A program made the position numbers and the translations under genes. The notes under the pieces were generated by a model. The model worked only from the letters and a program-made list of their open reading frames with translations. It had not been told where the DNA came from and did not search any database. A stretch of 64,000 nucleotides of DNA from assembly GCA_023212725.1 (NCBI GenBank), contig JALBYF010000003.1:62001-126000 (forward strand). Direction: 5' to 3'. Origin of the DNA: Tranzscheliella williamsii. Taxonomy: Eukaryota; Basidiomycota; Ustilaginomycetes; Ustilaginales; Ustilaginaceae. Of the stretch, positions 1 through 9,398 are shown piece by piece (position 1 is the first letter of the stretch; each line of letters opens with the position of its first letter).

Positions 1-237
1 TTAAGGCCGACTCAACCGGGTCGCCATCCACTTTAAAGAACCTGTGCCGGTGCTACCAATCTTACGCTCGCTTCATTTGGCAAAAAACCGCAGCGTTGTT
101 CGTTCCTAGACACCGTCTGTAGCCCACCTTGTTTATTAGCTTTGCGACCGAGAGTGTCCGGCTTGCAACCAGAGCTACACTCTCGACGTCTACCGTGTCG
201 ATCCACTTGCCATCCCATACCAACTCGCGCATCGACC

Positions 238-3200
238 ATGAATACACCTCCTAGATTCTCGCATTCCCGGCAAGGCTCGGTAGACAATACCTCCTCCAAC
301 CTCAATCCCACCTCGGCCGCCCAGCTTCAGCATCCGTATCTTGCCGGTCACAACCCCGCTGCTGCCTCGCATACTCCCGGTCACCATTCCCCACTGACCA
401 GCTACGGCCATGCTCTCGCCTCCCTTGGCTACTCTTCCTCCTCCTATTCACCATACCGCGGCGGACAGCCACCTCCTCCATCGTCCTGGGCCACCTCCAA
501 CCCCGCCGCCCTCCATGGCAGCGCTTCCGCCACTCCCAAGCGCAGCCAAAGCAGAGACGACGACGACGACGATGAAGACGATGATGACGACGACGACGAC
601 GACGGCTCCGATGACTCGGATGACGATGATGACGATGATGCAGATGAAGACGACGAGCTGAGCGAAACCAATGCTGACGGCGCCAAGCTCTCGGGCAACA
701 AGAGGAAACGCGACAGTTCACCCAAAGCCAACAAGTCAAAGAAGAACTCTGCCTCCCAAGATGCGGCTGCCAACAACAAGCCAGAGGGCGACCCCTCTAA
801 CAAGCAGAGCGGCCAAACCGGCGGAAAGAAACCCAAGCCGACACGCGGCGCCAGAGCTTGCACCAACTGTCGGCGGCTCAAGATGCGCTGTGTCGGGGCC
901 GAGAAAGGGCCTCCGTGCAATCGATGCCGAAACGGCAACCATGAGTGCATATTCGAAGAGAGCAATCGCGGCAAGAAAGGCGGCAAGAATCAGAAGAACG
1001 AGGCCATGCAACAGAGCTTGCGCAAGATGGAGCAGACTCTTGCCACCGTTCTCCGCAGCATTCGCGATCCAGGCTTGGCTGCCCAGCATGGCGGTATGGT
1101 AACACGTAGCCCCTCTCCTTCCCAACACCGAGAAGGAGAGCACGGAGCCAGAGAAACCCCTAACCACCGCTCCGATCCCAGATTGACCCATTCCTTCTTG
1201 GGTGATTACGGGCCGCGCTCGCCTTGGAGCCGCATCGGCGATACCTATGGCTCCGCTACGGGCGCTCCCGCTGCCGGCTCACCAGCCAAAGTCAGCGTAG
1301 ATGGAGCCAGCCCGGCGATGAGCACCATCAATCCGACTGCCTTTGCTAACCACAGCGCCTCTTCTACTGACAGCAGCCACCCGTCGCCCATTGTCCATGG
1401 CACCCGATTCCTCGAACCATTGCCCCACCACAGCCGACAGATGCGGCCGCCAATGCAACACAGCGACTCGGACCGCAGTCGCGTCTCTCGCGGCTCACCA
1501 CGTCTCCATTCGCTGCCTGACAATACCTTGAATCCTTTAGGACTACTGGCCGAGGCTAGTCTCCACAACAACCAGCGCTCCCGCAAACAGGCACGCGCTC
1601 CAAGCACCTCGAGCAGCCATCGTGAGAAGGACAGCCAGCATTCAGGCAGTACCGCTGGCAAAACCCCGGTCGACCCCGAAGAAGGCGACCCTGCCGAGGC
1701 CTCTGCAGCAAAGAACGGCCCGACTGAACAAGCAAGAGCCAGACCCTTGGGTGTTGCCTCGGACAACTACTTCAAACCCGGCCCCATGACCATCCTTCCT
1801 CTGAGGCGCATCATTATCGAGCGAGAAATGCCGCCGGAGCTTCTCACCCTCGGCATCGTTACCTCGGAGGAGGTGCTCGACCTCTTTCGCATCTATTTCC
1901 AGCACTGCGCCCTCCACTTTCCGCTTCTTGATGCCGACTGGCATACACCCACCTTTATCTGCAGCCGGTCGCCCTTCCTCTTCACCTGCGTCTGCACCGT
2001 CGCTTCCAAGTACTACAGCCGCCGGCCAGACCTCCATGCCCGATGTCTAGCGCTGGCCAAAAAGGTCGCTTTCGAGGTGGTCAATCGAGGTTTCAAAAGC
2101 GTCGAGATCATCCAGGGATTCCTCCTCATGGCTCTGTGGGCGCAACCCGCAGAGCGATTCGAAGAGGACAAGACCTGGATCTACAGCGGTATTGCACTGC
2201 GCATGGCGACCGATCTAAACCTTCATCGCAAGAGCGTCGCCACCTTTCAGCACAGCCCGCATCCGGACGACCCTGCCGTGCTGGACCGCGAGCGAGAGAT
2301 CCTCAACCGCGAGCGCACCTGGTATCTCTGCTTTGTCATCGACCGCGGCCTCAGTGCGCAGATGGGCAAACCATATACGATCAGGGAGGACTGGATCATC
2401 CGCAACTGTCGTAATTGGGGCAGCCGCTTCAGCCGAGTGTGGGACCTAGGCATCGCAGCCATTGTCGATCTCCATAGGCTCCACTCCCGCCATCTCGACT
2501 TTCTCTATTCCTCCACTACATCCGTCTCGGGCCTCAACACCGAGATCGACTATTCGGTGGTGCTGCCCATCTTTAACGAGCAGCTGGAAGAGTGGCGCGA
2601 AATCTGGCGCTGGAGGCGGCTCTTCCAAATCCCTATGGAAACCGAGGCCCTTATTCAAGAGGAGAGGCTCAAACGCGAAGCGGCCGCAGCCGCGACGAAA
2701 GCGGAGAAAACAGACCCCGGGTCTGCTGAGGCGGCCCAGCCTGCACGGAAGCAGAAGTCAACCCCTGTCGAGACGGCTGAGGAGGACGACGACCTGGATC
2801 TCAACTCACGCATGATGCTGTACGTTGCCAAACAGGCCCCGATCCGATACAACTACGCCGTCCTGGTGCTCAACTCGTTCGGCCTGCAGCAGTCCGTCGA
2901 TCGTCCCACGGCCAATTCCAGCCTCGACAAAGCGCAGTACTTTGCAAGGTGCATGGAGGCAGCCAAGACCATCGTGGTGCAGTGCAAAGACCATCTGCGC
3001 GAAGAGCTTCGCTACGCCCCCGACATCCAGTTTATCACGCTGGCCTATGCCTGTGTCTTTTTGCTCAAGTTGATCAGGCCCGCCTTTTCTGGCTACGTCG
3101 ACGAGGAGTTCATCGTAACCCTAGTCTCGGACACTGCTGATGTGCTCGAGGGCGTCGCGGTCAATGAGACGCATACGCCGTATCTGTACGCCTCGTTCCT

Positions 3201-3906
3201 GCGGTCCGTTGTCCAGGCGAGGAAGGAGCAAACCACTGGATCCAAGTCGGCCAGTGGCAGTCGCGTTGTTTCGCGCGCTGTCACTCCGCAGGGCGCGGGC
3301 GCGGACGAAGCTGGCGCGCTGTCCGACTTTGCGGCGCGGGCGGTTGGGGATGGCGCGGCTGGGCTTGCCGGTAGCGAGGGCGGGGGGACGGGGGGTGCGG
3401 CTGCCAGCGCCAACGACCCGAACGGCGCCGAGTATGGAGGCAATGGCAACCAGGGGGGCGACAACGGGGTGGGCGGGTGGGACTCGCAGCTGCTGGGTGC
3501 CGCGTCGGGGATGGAGGACTTCTGGGGGTCGTTGCTGCCGCCGGGGTTCGGGCAGCCGTCGATGCTGGACATGTTTGGCGCGGCGAGTGTCGACGCGGCG
3601 GCGCCGTCGCACCATCCGCACCTCCCCGTCGAGGCCGAGGTGGTAGACCCCACCCAGCAGCCCGCCAAATTCGGCATGGGCGGCGGCGCCGCCTTTGACT
3701 TTGGCGGCGGCGCTATCGGCAACGGCAACGGCGGTGTCCCGCTCAGCTCCGCCGCCGCTTCGGCCGCCCTCGCCTCGTCTGCCGACCCGGCCCACTTCTC
3801 CGGCACAACCACCCCGCACGCCCTCGGCGCCCGCTCCCGCAGGGGCAGCGCTCACCACCCCTTCGCCCCCGGCCTCTCCGCCATCAACTTCGACTTCGGC
3901 CCCTAG
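238..3906 (+). CDS. Zn(II)2Cys6 fungal transcription factor with middle homology region
   Basis: Predicted nuclear DNA-binding regulator of 1,222 residues with no intron seen. The start is the ATG at 238 in a good context (gaccATGa); the frame is open further upstream but only from a non-ATG codon. An Asp/Glu run (about residues 105-140, GAC/GAT codons) and a Lys-rich basic stretch precede a binuclear zinc cluster with cysteines near 208, 211, 218, 227, 230 and 237 (C-x2-C-x6-C-x8-C-x2-C-x6-C). A long Ser/Pro-rich region follows. The fungal_trans/MHR domain spans roughly 535-1000, with the typical 'GIALRMATDLNLHR' helix near 680. The tail is Gly/Ala-rich and ends FDFGP. This architecture is that of Gal4-class regulators; target genes cannot be inferred. 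Zinc cluster and MHR are seen directly, family function is established knowledge, and the regulon is unknown. Confidence 0.93.
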   Translation: MNTPPRFSHSRQGSVDNTSSNLNPTSAAQLQHPYLAGHNPAAASHTPGHHSPLTSYGHALASLGYSSSSYSPYRGGQPPPPSSWATSNPAALHGSASATPKRSQSRDDDDDDEDDDDDDDDDGSDDSDDDDDDDADEDDELSETNADGAKLSGNKRKRDSSPKANKSKKNSASQDAAANNKPEGDPSNKQSGQTGGKKPKPTRGARACTNCRRLKMRCVGAEKGPPCNRCRNGNHECIFEESNRGKKGGKNQKNEAMQQSLRKMEQTLATVLRSIRDPGLAAQHGGMVTRSPSPSQHREGEHGARETPNHRSDPRLTHSFLGDYGPRSPWSRIGDTYGSATGAPAAGSPAKVSVDGASPAMSTINPTAFANHSASSTDSSHPSPIVHGTRFLEPLPHHSRQMRPPMQHSDSDRSRVSRGSPRLHSLPDNTLNPLGLLAEASLHNNQRSRKQARAPSTSSSHREKDSQHSGSTAGKTPVDPEEGDPAEASAAKNGPTEQARARPLGVASDNYFKPGPMTILPLRRIIIEREMPPELLTLGIVTSEEVLDLFRIYFQHCALHFPLLDADWHTPTFICSRSPFLFTCVCTVASKYYSRRPDLHARCLALAKKVAFEVVNRGFKSVEIIQGFLLMALWAQPAERFEEDKTWIYSGIALRMATDLNLHRKSVATFQHSPHPDDPAVLDREREILNRERTWYLCFVIDRGLSAQMGKPYTIREDWIIRNCRNWGSRFSRVWDLGIAAIVDLHRLHSRHLDFLYSSTTSVSGLNTEIDYSVVLPIFNEQLEEWREIWRWRRLFQIPMETEALIQEERLKREAAAAATKAEKTDPGSAEAAQPARKQKSTPVETAEEDDDLDLNSRMMLYVAKQAPIRYNYAVLVLNSFGLQQSVDRPTANSSLDKAQYFARCMEAAKTIVVQCKDHLREELRYAPDIQFITLAYACVFLLKLIRPAFSGYVDEEFIVTLVSDTADVLEGVAVNETHTPYLYASFLRSVVQARKEQTTGSKSASGSRVVSRAVTPQGAGADEAGALSDFAARAVGDGAAGLAGSEGGGTGGAAASANDPNGAEYGGNGNQGGDNGVGGWDSQLLGAASGMEDFWGSLLPPGFGQPSMLDMFGAASVDAAAPSHHPHLPVEAEVVDPTQQPAKFGMGGGAAFDFGGGAIGNGNGGVPLSSAAASAALASSADPAHFSGTTTPHALGARSRRGSAHHPFAPGLSAINFDFGP

Positions 3907-4120
3907 CTCCCCCCTCACCCTGTATTATCCCACCCTGGCGGACACCAACAGGTGCCGCTTCGCTGCAACACAGATAGGCAGGGCTGCCGACCTCCGCTTT
4001 CCTGCAGACTCGCGCGTGGCAATGGTTAGAAGCAGCGCCGGCGGATCCAGGCTATGCTGATGCTGCGTGGGGAGGCACGGATGGGTGCCATGTGGATGCT
4101 GCGATGGGTAGTATACAGGG

Positions 4121-7100
4121 CTACTGGGGGTTGTGATCTTGCGCGAGCTGGAAGGGGTACAGGTCGGGGATGGAGGGCGGGGCGGGGGAGGGGGGAGCGA
4201 CGATGGCGAGGGCCTTGTACTGGGTGCCCATGCCGGACTCGTCGATGAGGCGGTTGGCGGCGGTTTTGATGCGGTGCTGGGCGTCGGGGGGGCGGGTGGC
4301 GACGAGGCGCTCGGTGCGCATCTGGAGGCCCATGCCGACGAGGAAGTCGGCCTGGTCGAGCGGGCCCATGTACGCAGCGTCGGTGGTCTGGATCGCCGAC
4401 TTGAGGTGGAGGAAGTCGACGTTGACCGTCAAGTCGACGCGGCCGGGGTCCTGGAAGACGGGCACGAGCTGGTGCTGGTGGAACGCGCGGAACGACGCGC
4501 CGTACGCCTGGTCATCGCCGTAGTCGATCACCAGCCCCACCCCGCCCTGCGACGCCGCCGACAGCCTCGCCTCCTCCGCCTCCTGCCGAGCTGCCGCCTG
4601 GTCTGCCTCCTCCACGCCCGCCGATAATGCCGTGGTAGCCGGCGGCGACGCTGGCCGCCCCGCAACAAGCTCGCCCACCCGCCGAGCAACCGCCCACGCC
4701 TCGGGCGACACTTCGACCCGCTGCCCGGGCTGGAGATGCTTGAAGCGCGGGTTGTTCTGCACCAGCATCTGCGACCACGGCGTCGGCGTCGGCGAGAGCA
4801 CGAAACCCAGCTCGTCCTTCGCTGGTGGCGCATCCAGATGGCCAGGCCTCAAGATCGTAATGGGCGATTTCGGCTTGATGCCCACCAGAACCTCCCGGAA
4901 ACTGCCGTCCTGGTGCTTTTCAAAAATGTGCGTGGGCAGGGCATCGAAGAACTCGTGCGCTGTCAGAATGGTGAACTGGTCCGGCGTGATGGGAACCATG
5001 TCGATCGAAGGGAACCACTCGACCACGACCTGGTCGGGGCCGGGCTCGGCTTCCTCCGCATCCACCACCGTTTTGCCTGCTGAAGATAGTGCGGAACGGA
5101 CAGCTTGCAGCTGGACGTCCATCAGCCCTTCGGACGTTTCGACGAGGTGAATGTGGCGAATGCTGTTCAGGAAGGGCCGGAAGGTGGCAAACGTGCGGAG
5201 CATGTCTGCGAGCAGCGTGCCCTTTCCGGGTCCCAACTCGACAATACGGACCGACGAGGGCATGCCGATGCTCTGCCAGCGCGCCAAGTAGAAGATCGAG
5301 ACAAGCTCGCCGAACACCTGCGAGATCTCTGGTGAGGTGATGAAATCGCCTCGAGATCCGAGAACCTCCCGTGACGTTGTCGCGTCAGACGGGTCGGACG
5401 GTGCGTTGGCAGACGCATAGTAGCCCTGCATGGGGTCCAGTAGACATGCGCGCATGTAGGTGGACACCGGCATGGGTCCAGAAGCCTTGATGCTGTCCAA
5501 CAGGATCTCGGACAGCTTCTTGGGAGGCTGAGGCGGGCTACTGTCATTCGAAGGCGGCGACGATGGCGAAGATGACGAGGAAGACGACGAAGACGAAGCA
5601 GATGAGGAAGACGAAGAACGAGAAGCACTGGAGTAAGATCGAGAGCTGGCGTGATATCCTCGTGCTACGCTGAACGAGGCAGTTGTACTCGGGACGGTCC
5701 CCAATAGTCCCTGACCTTGTGCCGCGTGCTGAGGCTGAGCGGCCCTGCGGCTACCAGTCGGCAGATCCTCGGCGTCCGTGTCGAGCGATTGTGATTCTTG
5801 GAAGCTCTCAAGGCCCGTGACAACGGCAGTGCCACCTTCGAGCTCGGCTTTGACGACCTTCTGCATAGCTTCAGTGGCATATGCCACACAGTCGTTTAGA
5901 CTGACGCCAGTGTAGCTGGCACCCACGAGGGTGAGCTTGGAGGCCAAGGTCGGATGATCTGCCAGCGTCTGCTGTAGCTGTCCCATCCGGATGGGGTGTC
6001 CCACGAGGTACCAAGGAATGCAGTCCTTTTGCAGCGTCGGCACGATTTTTGTCTTGGTCTCATCTTCGAGAAGTTGCCGAGAGATGCCTAGATGGTTGCT
6101 CAGCGCGTTAACCGCCCTTTTTCTCATCTCGTCGTCGGTTGGCAGTGATGGAGAGTCGGTCCAATGTGGGCCGCCCATCATAACGGTCAACTTTGTTGGC
6201 CGGTGGGACTCATCGGAGGTATCCTGCGTGGGCAAGGAGTCGCTGTCAAACACCACGCCGAGGATGCCGTCTTCATTGTTGGGCGTGGTGCGTGGGATCA
6301 AGTAGCCGAACCCTTCGACAGGTAGCAATGACCTATCGGGAGAAGCAGATGGCGAAACGACTACGTTAACGACACCGACGTTAGCAGAGGCATTGTAGGC
6401 AAGATGCGGAAGGCCGTGTTCACCCGGAAGTAGCCTGGCCAAATGGGAAGAGGGAATGCCAGAGACGATCCTATCGACGGGTATGCTCTCTCCGGAAGAT
6501 GTGCGAAGCGTCAGATTCCCTTGGCTATCCGACATGACCGAGTCAACGCTCTCGCCCTTTTTGATCAGCACGTTGGGTTGGGATTGCAGAGCCTTGTCCA
6601 ATGCATCCACGATTTCCTGTACGCCGTTGGTGAAGCTGTAGACGCTGGTGTTTTTGAAGGCGGCAACAAGATCGTCACCCAGCTCTTTTTGAATGGAATT
6701 GAGCCGGGTATCCTTAGCTTCCTTTACGGCGGCTTCTGCGTCCGGCAAAGGGCGAAACCGTTTGTTTCGTGCGGTGGGAAGGATACTACGAAGAACACTT
6801 CCATGGACACGCTCTGTGTCCCACAGAGAGGGTAGGACGGCACGTACACTGAGCCTTCTTGTATCAGCAGCATAGATACCATGGATGACAGCAGAGACGA
6901 GGGTTTCTGCAACGCCCTTGCCGAAGCGCCGAGTGATAAAAGAGTCTACACTCTCGTCTTGAAGACTTTCTCGTGCCTGTATCCGCTTTATCTCGGAAAC
7001 CGATTCCGACTTGGGGCGCTGGAAGCGAGAGGAGACATAGGCTTCGCGAAGAACGGCAGGAATGATGGACCGCAAAAACGGAAGCCGAAGTATGGCAGTG

Positions 7101-7606
7101 ACGAGGGACCAGAGGTCGTTGGGCAACTTGGCGAGCTTGTCGGGGTAGTAGAGGAAACGGTTCTGGGCCGAGGGGGCAGTTTTGGGGACCTTGAGAACAC
7201 GGTCGAGCAGGCCCAAGGAGCGGATGAGCTCGAGCATGATAAAGCCAGAATAGCCAGCGGGTCTGATGCTGCGAGGCCCCTTCTCGATGAGTGCGGACAA
7301 CGACGGCGCGGAAGCTGAGGATGCCGTAGAGGCCGAGTCCGTGTCAGGGAGGGATATTCTTTCGGAGTGGATCCAGCCTCCGAGGCGCTTGGTTCTCTCC
7401 AGCAGGACGATGTCATATCGGTCTTTTGGGAGCGACTGGGATAGCCTGTAGGCGGAGGTGAGGCCAGAGATGCCTGCGCCGAGCACAGCAATGCGCTTCT
7501 TCTGCGGAGTGGTGGCTATCGATGAGGCGGAGGACAGCTGCCTGTGCACGGGACCTTGATGGTGCAACAGACGCCGCGAGTTTGCTAACGACGTGTTCAA
7601 CAGCAT
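4121..7606 (-). CDS. HEM14: Protoporphyrinogen oxidase fused to NDUFAF7/MidA-type methyltransferase
   Basis: One uninterrupted frame of 1,161 residues. The ATG at 7606 was chosen because it opens an Arg-rich, acid-free mitochondrial-type presequence (MLLNTSLANSRRLLHHQG); an ATG at 7678 is possible. Residues about 38-585 are protoporphyrinogen IX oxidase, the FAD enzyme making protoporphyrin IX before ferrochelatase: the dinucleotide-binding GAGISG is at about 43-48 and the family C-terminal motif GASYTGVSLNDCV near 560-575. A linker (586-690) holds a second presequence-like stretch (SVARGYHASSRSYSSASRS) and a long Ser run. Residues about 691-1161 match the PF02636 SAM methyltransferase family of NDUFAF7, which methylates a complex I subunit during assembly: 'GDFITSPEISQVFGEL' and the SAM loop VELGPGKGTLL near 785. 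The two activities are normally separate proteins. No in-frame Met lies between the last residues of the oxidase and the methyltransferase. Both domain calls are strong; whether one polypeptide persists in the cell is unknown. Confidence 0.9.
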   Translation of the reverse strand: MLLNTSLANSRRLLHHQGPVHRQLSSASSIATTPQKKRIAVLGAGISGLTSAYRLSQSLPKDRYDIVLLERTKRLGGWIHSERISLPDTDSASTASSASAPSLSALIEKGPRSIRPAGYSGFIMLELIRSLGLLDRVLKVPKTAPSAQNRFLYYPDKLAKLPNDLWSLVTAILRLPFLRSIIPAVLREAYVSSRFQRPKSESVSEIKRIQARESLQDESVDSFITRRFGKGVAETLVSAVIHGIYAADTRRLSVRAVLPSLWDTERVHGSVLRSILPTARNKRFRPLPDAEAAVKEAKDTRLNSIQKELGDDLVAAFKNTSVYSFTNGVQEIVDALDKALQSQPNVLIKKGESVDSVMSDSQGNLTLRTSSGESIPVDRIVSGIPSSHLARLLPGEHGLPHLAYNASANVGVVNVVVSPSASPDRSLLPVEGFGYLIPRTTPNNEDGILGVVFDSDSLPTQDTSDESHRPTKLTVMMGGPHWTDSPSLPTDDEMRKRAVNALSNHLGISRQLLEDETKTKIVPTLQKDCIPWYLVGHPIRMGQLQQTLADHPTLASKLTLVGASYTGVSLNDCVAYATEAMQKVVKAELEGGTAVVTGLESFQESQSLDTDAEDLPTGSRRAAQPQHAAQGQGLLGTVPSTTASFSVARGYHASSRSYSSASRSSSSSSASSSSSSSSSSPSSPPSNDSSPPQPPKKLSEILLDSIKASGPMPVSTYMRACLLDPMQGYYASANAPSDPSDATTSREVLGSRGDFITSPEISQVFGELVSIFYLARWQSIGMPSSVRIVELGPGKGTLLADMLRTFATFRPFLNSIRHIHLVETSEGLMDVQLQAVRSALSSAGKTVVDAEEAEPGPDQVVVEWFPSIDMVPITPDQFTILTAHEFFDALPTHIFEKHQDGSFREVLVGIKPKSPITILRPGHLDAPPAKDELGFVLSPTPTPWSQMLVQNNPRFKHLQPGQRVEVSPEAWAVARRVGELVAGRPASPPATTALSAGVEEADQAAARQEAEEARLSAASQGGVGLVIDYGDDQAYGASFRAFHQHQLVPVFQDPGRVDLTVNVDFLHLKSAIQTTDAAYMGPLDQADFLVGMGLQMRTERLVATRPPDAQHRIKTAANRLIDESGMGTQYKALAIVAPPSPAPPSIPDLYPFQLAQDHNPQ

Positions 7607-8256
7607 GATCTCTTGCTGCGCCACTTTTGTCGTCAAGGTGAAGGCGTAAGGCAAGAAGTGTCCGAAGGCAGCACCCATGAGTTGCACTACGGCCTACTTG
7701 GCAAATCGGTAGCCAGAACTTCTGGAAGTGGAGCAACACGATCCACCACGCTGAGCCAACCTAACACACGAACCTGCCGTGAAAGCTGGTGGTTAAGTTA
7801 GTAAGCAACTTGAGTCGACGGAACTCACAACTAGAGTTCATATAGCCGGCTCAATTACACTTTTGAAGTCGGAAACTGGAGTTTTTGTCTAAGGAAATTG
7901 CACCCGCACCCTTCCGAATTTATCATCAGGTAGAGAGCAGCTGTAGCTAGTTAATCACAACTAGCGAAGTTGGAAGAAACCAGGCCTACAACGTGTTATT
8001 GCGATTTAAATAGTGACGATGGAGAGCTTAGCGGGCTAGATAATTTACTTAGCTGAGGCTGCTGTTAGAAGGGAGGAATTTGTAATCACGTCTGCTTTCC
8101 AGGCGGAGGCAGCAGCCAGCCGTCGACTCCATCGCAGTGATTCTCGAAGCGGCAGCAGCAGTCGCTCCTCGTCGTCGCCGCCGCCAGTCCACCGTCTTGC
8201 TTCTTTTCTTCTTTGTCATCCTATCCTACATACACTTCGCTTCAACGACTGCAAAG
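7607..8256. promoter_or_regulatory. Divergent intergenic region between the haem/complex I ORF and QCR7
   Basis: A 650-bp gene-free stretch between two divergently transcribed genes, so it must hold both promoters. It is more AT-rich than its flanks around 7790-8060 and pyrimidine-rich just before the QCR7 ATG. The 9-mer cacaactag occurs twice (about 7827 and 7956). I see no convincing TATA or CCAAT box and no ORF worth calling. Confidence 0.55.
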
Positions 8257-9139
8257 ATGGTTCTCGTAAGTGCTTGCTTTCGTCACCGCTGGGGCTGGCT
8301 TCGGTGTGGGCTGCTGCGCGAGGGCGCACATCTCCCGCTCTGGTGCTTCCATTGCCGTCTTCGCTTTCGGTTTGCGGCACGGTGCTAACATTGCGTTTTC
8401 TATGTTTTGGATGACGTCTGGCTCTGTCTGTGCGCTGTACAGGGACTCTCTGGTCTCAGCCTCGCCAAGTACGTGCAGTCCTCTCCGGCGCTGCTGCGGA
8501 TGCTCAAGCCGGTCGCCAACGCGTACGCCAACGCCGCCGGCCACCGCCAGATGGGCCTCAAGTACGATGACCTGCTCATCGAGGAGTCCGACCGCGTCCA
8601 GAAGGCACTCTCCCGCCTCCCGGAGCGCGAGGCCTACGACCGCGCCTTCCGCCTCCGCCAGGCCAGCCAGCTTTCCGTCCTCCACAGGGAGCTCCCCAAG
8701 GAACAGTGGGTCAACCCCAAGCAGGTAAGCATGCCAGATTGTCCCGTCGCCACCGATACTTCTGTAGCATCTCGTTTGTAGGCCGCAAGCCCACGAGCTC
8801 GCGTCGACATGCGCGCGCTCGCAGCTTGCACTCCGAGTGACCAGCACACCCGCGCCTGCTAGGGAAGAGAAGAGTCTCTCGCTTTGGCAGGGAGCACTGA
8901 GCAGATCGTGCATCCGCACGGTGCTGCGCCGTTATCTTGACCGAACAGCTTTACTTCGCCGACACGCACACGACCTCGCTGTAGAAACAATGCTGACCGC
9001 CGCCTCACCTTCCCATTTCCCAATGTACTGTTCCGCACGACAGGACGACCGCTACCTGACCCCCTACGTCCAAGAAGTAGCCACCGAGGAGTCAGAGCGC
9101 GCTGCCTGGGACACCATCTCCGTCAAGAAGGGCCACTGA
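8257..9139 (+). CDS. QCR7: Cytochrome bc1 complex subunit 7 (complex III, 14 kDa subunit)
   Basis: Three exons: 8257-8265, 8443-8724 and 9044-9139, giving 128 residues. The first exon is only nine bases (ATG GTT CTC) followed by GTAAGT; the acceptor at 8441-8442 restores frame into GLSGLSLAKYVQS. The second donor is GTAAGC at 8725 and the acceptor cag ends at 9043. The product has the family features of the UQCRB/QCR7 subunit: a basic N-terminal helix, 'MGLKYDDLLIEE', 'ALSRLPEREAYDRAFRLRQA', 'LPKEQW', and the C-terminal 'LTPYVQEVATEE'. It is a small matrix-side subunit of ubiquinol-cytochrome c reductase needed for cytochrome b assembly. Length matches the family (about 125-130 residues). It lies divergent from the haem oxidase/complex I methyltransferase ORF. 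Confidence 0.95.
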
Positions 9140-9398
9140 TTTCCGTCCCTGTCTGCTTCTTTCCTGTGCGCCACCTCGGCACCATGTAGCACGGCTGTGT
9201 AGGAAATGAATGCCTACGTCTGCTTTCGGATAGACCACAGTCTGCGCTGACGTACGCGCCACAGGACGTGCGCGAGCATGGCGGATGTGCATTGCGTGCT
9301 GGTGTGAAATGGATTATGCAAAGGCAGACCGTGCGGACCACGGCTGTATCATGCACTGTCAATGCGCGGTGCGGTGCTTGGGTGGGAAGAGGGGACGA

